From: Gracilibacteraceae bacterium
GTDB lineage: Bacteria; Bacillota; Desulfitobacteriia; Desulfitobacteriales; Syntrophobotulaceae
Direction of reading: 5' to 3'
Length of the DNA stretch: 28,341 bases
Assembly: GCA_031255985.1 (NCBI GenBank)
Contig: JAIRRL010000174.1
Span: 1-28,341, forward strand
The position numbers were made by a program, and so were the translations under genes. Each line of letters starts with the position of its first letter. The stretch's first letter is position 1. Shown here piece by piece: positions 23,450-28,341 of this stretch. The notes beneath the pieces were generated by a model that did not search any database, was not told the DNA's origin, and saw nothing but the letters and a program-made list of their open reading frames with translations.

Positions 23450-24739
23450 TTATGGGAATACGCCGCCCCGCACTATGGTCTGTTCCCGTTCCGGTCCCAC
23501 CGAAAGCAGCGCCGCCCGCGCGCCGATCAAGTCCTCCGCCCGCCGGACATAATCCCGCGCCGCGGCGGGCAGCCGGTCAAATTCTTTTATGCCGTCCAGC
23601 GCCTCGTCCCAGCCGCGCATTTCCTCATATACGGGGGTTATTTGGCTCAAAAGACGGGCGCTTAAGGGAAAGTCTTTCAACACTGTTCCGTCCGCCGTCC
23701 GGTAGCCGACGCATATTTTCAGCGGGCCGATCCCGGACAGCACGTCCAGTTTCATCATGGTCAGGCTGGATATTCCGCTGATTCTGACCGCGTAACGCGC
23801 CGCCACCGCGTCCAGCCAGCCGCAGCGCCGCGCCCGCCCGGTCGTGGCCCCGTACTCGCCGCCCCGCTGCCGCAGCTGCTCGCCTGTTTCATCGGCGAGT
23901 TCCGTCGGAAAAGGCCCGGCCCCAACGCGCGTCGTATAGGCTTTAATCACCCCGACCACCGCGTCGATGCACATCGGCCCCACGCCGGCTCCCGTGCAGG
24001 CCCCGCCGGCCACAGGGTTAGACGAGGTGACGAAAGGATAGGTGCCGTGATCCAGATCCAACATGACGCCTTGCGCCCCCTCAAACAAAACGCGCTCGCC
24101 CCGGTTCAGCCGTTCATTGAGCAGAAGGGCGGTATCCGCGACATAAGGCGCCAGCCGGGCGCCGTATTCCCGGTATTCCGCGCTGACCGCTTCCGGGTCA
24201 AGCGGCGGCCGGCCGTAAATTTTAGTAAGGAGCAGGTTTTTCTCCGCTAAATTACTCCGGATTTTCGCCGTCAGCGCCTCCGGTTCCAGCAAATCCTGCA
24301 TCCGAATCCCTGAGCGGCTGATTTTGTCGCGATAAGCCGGTCCGATGCCCCGACCGGTGGTGCCTATTTTGTCCGCTCCCCGCTCATTTTCTTCCAGTTC
24401 GTCCAGCAGGCGATGATAGGGCATTATGATATGCGCGTTCGCGCTGATGCGCAGATTCGCGATCGATACGCCCCGCTGACGCAAATCATCAAGCTCCTGC
24501 AGCAGGACGGCCGGGTCAAGAACCACGCCGCCCGCGATCACGCAAAGTTTGTCCGGATAAAAAATGCCTGACGGCGCCAAATGCAGTTTATAAACTTCCG
24601 TCCCCAGCACTATCGTATGCCCCGCGTTATTGCCGCCCTGATAACGCGCGATCACCTGCGATTGTTCCGCCAGAAAATCAGTTGTTTTGCCTTTGCCTTC
24701 GTCTCCCCATTGCGCCCCGATCAATACTACAGCCGGCAT
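23450..24739 (-). CDS. purA: Adenylosuccinate synthetase
   Basis: PurA converts IMP, aspartate and GTP to adenylosuccinate, the first step from IMP to AMP. The 429-residue protein has the N-terminal P-loop-like GAQWGDEGKGK (8-18), the IMP-binding NAGHTIV (about 38-44), GTTGRGIGPAYRDK (about 127-140), and the GATTGRARRCGWLD region (about 300-313). Its length is typical. The ATG at 24739 has GGAGG seven nt upstream; a longer in-frame reading would cross its own promoter at 24780-24808 and is rejected. It is the first gene of a minus-strand unit with the NYN protein and the small basic gene. Confidence 0.97.
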   Translation of the reverse strand: MPAVVLIGAQWGDEGKGKTTDFLAEQSQVIARYQGGNNAGHTIVLGTEVYKLHLAPSGIFYPDKLCVIAGGVVLDPAVLLQELDDLRQRGVSIANLRISANAHIIMPYHRLLDELEENERGADKIGTTGRGIGPAYRDKISRSGIRMQDLLEPEALTAKIRSNLAEKNLLLTKIYGRPPLDPEAVSAEYREYGARLAPYVADTALLLNERLNRGERVLFEGAQGVMLDLDHGTYPFVTSSNPVAGGACTGAGVGPMCIDAVVGVIKAYTTRVGAGPFPTELADETGEQLRQRGGEYGATTGRARRCGWLDAVAARYAVRISGISSLTMMKLDVLSGIGPLKICVGYRTADGTVLKDFPLSARLLSQITPVYEEMRGWDEALDGIKEFDRLPAAARDYVRRAEDLIGARAALLSVGPEREQTIVRGGVFP

Positions 24740-24779
24740 GTTTTTTCCTCCGTCCCCGTTATGAATATGCGTCACGCCA

Positions 24780-24808
24780 ACTATAGCAGAAAATCCCCTC
24801 TTTTTCAA
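24780..24808 (-). promoter_or_regulatory. Promoter of purA
   Basis: TTGAAA (24808-24803), a 17-nt spacer and TATAGT (24785-24780) on the minus strand. No PurR box or purine riboswitch was recognised. Confidence 0.7.
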
Positions 24809-24849
24809 TAGATCGGGGTAAATCTTTCGGGAATTCAGGTTTATTAGGC

Positions 24850-24878
24850 TTGCGCCAGGCAAACCGGCATGATATAAT
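24850..24878 (+). promoter_or_regulatory. Promoter of the rimP-nusA-infB operon
   Basis: TTGCGC (24850-24855), a 17-nt spacer and perfect TATAAT (24873-24878). The rimP leader would be about 110 nt. Confidence 0.75.
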
Positions 24879-24945
24879 ATCAAAGAGCCGCCGGCCAGAC
24901 CGGCAGCGATTTGCGCCAAGGCGGCAGGGGAATGTTGCGGAGTCT

Positions 24946-24965
24946 GAGTGGGGAAATCCCCACTC
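24946..24965 (+). promoter_or_regulatory. Leader hairpin upstream of rimP
   Basis: GAGTGGGG and CCCCACTC form a perfect 8-bp stem with the tetraloop AAAT, followed by TTTCATTT. It could be a weak attenuator or a stabilising or regulatory leader for the operon. NusA encoded downstream could act on it, but this is speculative. Confidence 0.5.
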
Positions 24966-24995
24966 TTTCATTTGTACAACGGAGTAGCAAGGGCG

Positions 24996-25514
24996 ATGAC
25001 GGCAAAAACCAGAAAAACGCGGCCGCCGGACAGGGCGGCCATATGCCGCCGGGTCAGGTCGATGGCCGAACCGGTCGCGGCGGCGGCGGCGGCGGCAGTC
25101 GCCGGGGTGGAATTTCTGCCTGACGGGAATCAATGGACTTTACGGGTGACGATCGACAAAGAAGGGGGCGTTGATCTTGACGACTGCGCGCAAGTCAGCC
25201 GCGGCCTGAGCGCGCTGCTGGACCGGGAAAACCTGATCCGGCAATCGTTTGTGCTGGAGGTTTCTTCTCCGGGCGTGGAGAGACCGCTTGTGGAAGAAGA
25301 TGATTTTCGCCGTTATATCGGCCACATGGTCAGCGTTTACACCCAGGAGCCTTTTGCGGGCTATACGCGGTTTTCCGGAATACTCACGGCATACGGAGAC
25401 GAAGGCGTGACGCTTGTTTATGAAGAAGAACGAATCACCGTGCCGCTCGCGCTGATGGAAAGAGCCCATCTGACCTATATGGGGCGGGACGGCGCCAACG
25501 AAGGGGAGGAATGA
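24996..25514 (+). CDS. rimP: Ribosome maturation factor RimP
   Basis: RimP helps assemble the 30S ribosomal subunit. The protein has the N-terminal alpha/beta domain with WTLRVTIDKEGGVDLDDC followed by VSRGLSALLD. VLEVSSPGVERPL comes next, then a C-terminal SH3-like domain. I take ATG at 24996 (172 residues), with GGAG at 24981-24984; a GTG at 24948 lies inside the leader hairpin and is unlikely. An Ala-rich run (from EPVAAAAAAAVAGVEF) encoded by a CGG repeat replaces the usual varied helix before the first strand. The gene ends just before the nusA GTG start, with GGGGAGG shared at the junction. Confidence 0.93.
   Translation: MTAKTRKTRPPDRAAICRRVRSMAEPVAAAAAAAVAGVEFLPDGNQWTLRVTIDKEGGVDLDDCAQVSRGLSALLDRENLIRQSFVLEVSSPGVERPLVEEDDFRRYIGHMVSVYTQEPFAGYTRFSGILTAYGDEGVTLVYEEERITVPLALMERAHLTYMGRDGANEGEE
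25078..25095 (+). repeat. CGG trinucleotide repeat inside rimP
   Basis: Six tandem CGG units, read in frame as part of an alanine run near the RimP N-terminus. Confidence 0.7.
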
Positions 25515-25517
25515 AGC

Positions 25518-26789
25518 GTGAACATGGAGTTCATTGAAGCGCTGCGTGATTTGGAAAGAGAGAAAGGAGTGTCGGTTGATGTTCTGTTCGAGGCTATTGA
25601 GGCGGCCCTGATTTCCGCCTATCGCAAAAATTTTTCCTTACTGCAAAATGTGCGCACAAATATCGACAGAACTACCGGGGAAATAAAAGTTTTTTCCTGT
25701 AAAACAGTCGTGGAGAAGGCGGAGGATGAGCGCCAGCAGATTTCTCTGGCGGAGGCCCGCAAAATAAGACCGGATTATCAATTGGACGATACGGTGGAAT
25801 TTGAGGTAACGCCGCGCGATTTCGGTCGCATCGCCGCCCAAACGGCGAAACAGGTGGTGGTGCAGCGCATCCGGGAAGCGGAGCGGGGTATGATCTACGA
25901 TGACTATATCGGCAAGGAAGGCGATATCGTCACCGGCGTCTTCCAGCGTTATGAACAGAAAAACGCCGTCATTGACCTCGGTAAGGTCGAGGCGTGCATG
26001 ACGCTGGCCGAGCAGTCGCCCGGCGAGATTTTTCAGCCCTTCGAGCGCATCCGCGCTTATGTGGTGGAAGTGAAAAAAACTTCGCGCGGGCCGCAGATTT
26101 TCCTTTCCCGCACGCATCCCGGCCTGGTGCGCCGTCTCTTTGAGCTGGAAGTGCCGGAAATCCACGACGGCGTGATCGAGATCAAAAACGCGGTGCGGGA
26201 AGCCGGTTCGCGCACGAAAATCGCCGTTTATTCGCGGGACGAAAATGTTGACGCGATCGGCGCCTGCGTCGGGGCGAAACGCGGCCGGATCCAAACCATC
26301 GTGGACGAGCTGCGCGGCGAAAAAATGGACATCATCCAATGGGTGGACGATCCGGTGGAATTTGTGGCCAACGCTTTATCCCCGGCCAAGGTGACGGAGG
26401 TTTATCCATATTTCAAGGAAAAAATGGCGGTGGTCGTGGTGCCGGACTATCAGCTTTCGCTGGCTATCGGCAAAGAAGGCCAGAACGCGCGGCTGGCGGC
26501 CAAGCTGACCGGTTGGAAGATAGATATAAAAAGCGAGTCGCAAGCCGCCGCCCAGGGGCTTTTCGGCAATCAGTACGATGAACGGGACGAGGAAGAGGAT
26601 TATTATTACGAGGACGAGTCCGGCGGCGAGGACGGACCGGGGGGCGAGAACGCCGAGTGGGATTACGCCGAACAGTACCAGGAAGTTTACGGGGATGAGT
26701 ACGATACGGCGAAAAAGAGCGAAGCCGGCGGCGAGGGCGAAGGAGCGGAAGGCGGGGAAAGAAACGACGGATGGGATGAGGCGCGATGA
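25518..26789 (+). CDS. nusA: Transcription termination/antitermination factor NusA
   Basis: NusA binds RNA polymerase and nascent RNA and modulates pausing, termination and antitermination. The 423-residue protein has the N-terminal polymerase-binding domain (1-130), S1 (about 134-200), KH1 (about 205-275, GAKRGRI) and KH2 (about 280-345, GKEGQNA). It ends in an acidic, low-complexity tail (352-423, rich in Asp, Glu, Gly, Tyr) instead of the acidic repeats of Proteobacteria. The start is GTG at 25518 with GGGGAGG eight nt upstream. The ylxR start overlaps its stop by 4 nt. Confidence 0.97.
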   Translation: MNMEFIEALRDLEREKGVSVDVLFEAIEAALISAYRKNFSLLQNVRTNIDRTTGEIKVFSCKTVVEKAEDERQQISLAEARKIRPDYQLDDTVEFEVTPRDFGRIAAQTAKQVVVQRIREAERGMIYDDYIGKEGDIVTGVFQRYEQKNAVIDLGKVEACMTLAEQSPGEIFQPFERIRAYVVEVKKTSRGPQIFLSRTHPGLVRRLFELEVPEIHDGVIEIKNAVREAGSRTKIAVYSRDENVDAIGACVGAKRGRIQTIVDELRGEKMDIIQWVDDPVEFVANALSPAKVTEVYPYFKEKMAVVVVPDYQLSLAIGKEGQNARLAAKLTGWKIDIKSESQAAAQGLFGNQYDERDEEEDYYYEDESGGEDGPGGENAEWDYAEQYQEVYGDEYDTAKKSEAGGEGEGAEGGERNDGWDEAR

Positions 26790-27052
26790 CAAAAGTGAAA
26801 AAAACGCCCTTGCGCATGTGCGTCGCCTGCCAGGCCATGCGCCCGAAAGCGGAGTTGTTGCGCGTAGTACTAGCGGAAACCGGCGCTCTTGTCTACGACG
26901 GAACCGGTAAGCGCAACGGCAGGGGGGCCTATGTCTGCCGCGACGGAACCTGTGTGACGGCAGCGGTGAAAAAGAAAAGATTTGTCAAAATTTTCGGACA
27001 AGATATTTCCGGCGGCCTGCTGCGGGAATTGGAGGAACTGATCAAGTCGTGA
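26786..27052 (+). CDS. ylxR: YlxR/DUF448 RNA-binding protein (RnpM)
   Basis: An 88-residue basic protein with the family motif RMCVACQAMRPKAELLRVV (10-28) and GRGAYVCRDGTC (46-57). In B. subtilis the family member was reported to bind and modulate RNase P RNA. It overlaps nusA by 4 nt and the next gene by 4 nt, so translation is coupled through nusA-ylxR-L7Ae. Confidence 0.93.
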   Translation: MTKVKKTPLRMCVACQAMRPKAELLRVVLAETGALVYDGTGKRNGRGAYVCRDGTCVTAAVKKKRFVKIFGQDISGGLLRELEELIKS

Positions 27053-27345
27053 ACGCAAAAGTAGCTTCTCTTCTGGGTTTGGCGCGTAAAGCCGGAAAAA
27101 TAACCGGCGGCGGCAGCGGAACGGAAGCCTTACTGAAAAAACGCCGGGGTTCTTTGCTGGTTGTGGCGGCCGATGCGCCTAAAGTATTGAAAAAATACGA
27201 GTTTTGGACGCGAGACGCCGGTATACCGCTCATGGTCGAGGGGAGCAAGGCGGAACTGGGAGCGGCGGTCGGCATGTCGCCGCTGGCGGTGCTGCTCATC
27301 CTGGATGAAGGGTTTGCGCGAGCTATAATTAAAGCAAGGAGTTGA
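27049..27345 (+). CDS. L7Ae/L30e-family ribosomal protein-like (YlxQ)
   Basis: A 98-residue kink-turn RNA-binding fold protein: LLGLARKAGKITGG (8-21), LVVAADAP (37-44), then GAAVGMSPLAVLLILDEGFA. It is the YlxQ-type paralogue that sits between ylxR and infB in Bacillota. Start GTG at 27049 overlaps the ylxR stop (GTGA). It probably binds a kink-turn RNA; the exact target is unknown. Confidence 0.9.
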   Translation: MNAKVASLLGLARKAGKITGGGSGTEALLKKRRGSLLVVAADAPKVLKKYEFWTRDAGIPLMVEGSKAELGAAVGMSPLAVLLILDEGFARAIIKARS

Positions 27346-27387
27346 TGGGATATCCTTTCGGATTTTGTTGAGGGAGGTGAAACCGGG

Positions 27388-28341
27388 ATGAGAGTACATG
27401 AATTAGCTAAAGAGATGAATATCTCAAGCAAGGAATTAATCGAGCGCATGACCAAATTGGGCATCAGTGTAAAATCAAACTTTAATATGGTCAGCGCGGA
27501 AGATCTGGCCAAAATCAGGGGGCGGAACGCGCGAACTCCGTCCTCCCCCCAAAAGAAGGACGAAAAACAGGCCGGACAGACCGGGCAAAGACAGCCCGGG
27601 CAAGGACAACCCGGTCAAGCGCAACCCGGTCAGGGACAACCCGGTCAAGCACAACCCGGTCAGGGACAAGCGGGGCCGGATCAGGTAAGCCAGAGCAGCC
27701 AGGCGGGCCAGGGACAAGGCCAGGCCGGGGCGGCGGCTCAGGAACAAGGCCAGGGACAGCGGGAACGCCGGCCGGGCGACAGCCGGCCGGCGGGAGACAG
27801 ACCGGCGGGTGAGCGCCGCCCCACTGGCGAGAGGCCGGCGGGCGGATACGGCGCGGGCCAGGATCAGCGGTCTAGGCCCCGGCCGCCGCTGCCAGGCCAA
27901 TCCGGTCAGGGCGGCGCTCAGGGCCAGGGGCAAAGCCAGACCGGGCAGCGGGAACGCCGGCCGGGCGACGGCCGGCCACCTGGAGACGGACCGGCAGGCG
28001 AGCGCCGTCCCTATGGCGATAGGCCACCGGGAGACAGACCGGTGGGCGAACGCCGTCCCTATGGCGATAGACCACCGGGAGACAGACCGATGGGTGAACG
28101 CCGTCCTTACAGCGATAGACCGGCGGGGGACAGACCGGCGGGCGAACGCCGTCCCTACGGCGATAGGCCGCCGGGCCAAAGTCAAGGTCAGGCCGGGCAG
28201 CGGGAACGGCGACCGGGAGACAGACCGGTGGGCGAGCGCCGTCCTTACAGCGATAGACCGCCGGGCGACAGACCGGCGGGTGAGCGCCGTCCCTACGGCG
28301 ATAGACCACCGGGGGACAGACCGGCGGGCGAACGCCGTCCC
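27388..28341 (+). CDS. infB: Translation initiation factor IF-2, N-terminal part (cut by window end)
   Basis: IF-2 is the GTPase that places initiator tRNA on the 30S subunit and promotes 50S joining. Only 318 codons are in the window. ATG at 27388 follows GGGAGGTGA. Residues 1-47 (MRVHELAKEMNISSKELIER onwards) form the IF2_N three-helix domain. Everything after residue 50 is a disordered linker with biased composition (Gly, Gln, Pro, Arg, Asp). It has a Pro-Gly-Gln repeat block (69-94) and a 16-residue tandem repeat (from 204 to the window edge). The GTPase domain lies beyond the window. The Shine-Dalgarno and context leave the assignment safe despite the unusual linker. Confidence 0.95.
   Translation, partial: MRVHELAKEMNISSKELIERMTKLGISVKSNFNMVSAEDLAKIRGRNARTPSSPQKKDEKQAGQTGQRQPGQGQPGQAQPGQGQPGQAQPGQGQAGPDQVSQSSQAGQGQGQAGAAAQEQGQGQRERRPGDSRPAGDRPAGERRPTGERPAGGYGAGQDQRSRPRPPLPGQSGQGGAQGQGQSQTGQRERRPGDGRPPGDGPAGERRPYGDRPPGDRPVGERRPYGDRPPGDRPMGERRPYSDRPAGDRPAGERRPYGDRPPGQSQGQAGQRERRPGDRPVGERRPYSDRPPGDRPAGERRPYGDRPPGDRPAGERRP
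27592..27669 (+). repeat. Pro-Gly-Gln coding repeat in infB
   Basis: About 2.5 copies of a 30-bp unit encoding QPGQGQPGQA, with synonymous third-position changes between copies. Confidence 0.8.
27997..28341 (+). repeat. 48-bp coding tandem repeat in infB
   Basis: Units encoding GERRPYGDRPPGDRPA and close variants start at 27997, 28045, 28093, 28141, 28231, 28279 and 28327. The copy at 28141 is interrupted after 11 codons by a Gln/Gly-rich insert (28174-28230). The array continues past the window end. Confidence 0.9.

Noticed and set aside
24740..24919. In-frame N-terminal extension of purA
   Set aside because: It crosses the purA promoter. The family N-terminus starts at MPAVVLIGAQWG, which follows GGAGG.
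24948..24995. GTG start of rimP at 24948
   Set aside because: It lies inside the leader hairpin and has no ribosome site.
27475..28309. Antisense frames opposite infB
   Set aside because: Their repeats are the reverse complement of the infB repeat array, so they are not independent genes.
27997..28341. Possible CRISPR-like array at the right end
   Set aside because: Copies are contiguous 48-bp units with no unique spacers, read in frame as part of infB.

Overview
The window is about 28 kb of a moderately GC-rich chromosome from a Gram-positive-lineage bacterium (Bacillota). The evidence is a PolC-type replicative polymerase, the proS-polC ... rimP-nusA-ylxR-L7Ae-infB order, strong AGGAGG ribosome binding sites, and many near-consensus TTGACA/TATAAT promoters with 17-nt spacers. 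The gene order (ispG upstream of proS-polC) and base composition would fit Negativicutes or a related class, but that placement is inference. No phage, transposase, rRNA or CRISPR array is visible, so this is mostly core chromosome with small accessory insertions.

Layout. 1-1714 (-): one half of an ABC exporter, cut by the window edge, with a degenerate ATPase site. 1715-2372: non-coding, with divergent promoters and a cluster of inverted repeats. 2373-5919 (+): a two-gene ABC transporter pair behind a promoter with repeated GTTAGC-type half-sites. 5935-9794 (-): a four-gene run, signal peptidase I, DUF815 AAA ATPase, DUF2156 protein and GNAT acetyltransferase. 9977-11053 (+): ispG. 11203-11360 (+): tRNA-Thr and initiator tRNA-Met, then a terminator and pepD. 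12894-13908 (-): a DtxR-fold regulator and a MarR regulator, whose promoter holds a palindromic operator. 14175-16226 (+): an RtcB RNA ligase and a permuted NlpC/P60-like protein. 16285-16946 (-): seven tRNA genes. 17243-22430 (+): proS and polC. 22417-24739 (-): a small basic protein, a NYN/OST-HTH protein and purA, which interrupt the usual polC-rimP adjacency. 24996-28341 (+): rimP, nusA, ylxR, L7Ae-like gene and infB, cut by the window end.

How the genes work together. The right half is the translation and replication housekeeping block: prolyl-tRNA synthetase, replicative polymerase, 30S maturation, transcription elongation/antitermination, an RNase P modulator, a kink-turn binding protein and initiation factor 2. 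The left half is envelope and stress biology: exporters, signal peptidase and acyltransferase-fold proteins.

The most interesting observation is that the PolC reading frame (1153 residues) is intact but lacks the DnaQ-like 3'-5' exonuclease normally inserted in its PHP domain. The PHP metal-ligand pattern looks complete, so proofreading may be done by PHP or by a separate protein. Other points worth a second look are the 48-bp coding tandem repeats in infB, the MarR operator placed inside a perfect promoter, a DtxR-like regulator with altered metal ligands, and a terminator hairpin lying inside a small convergent gene.
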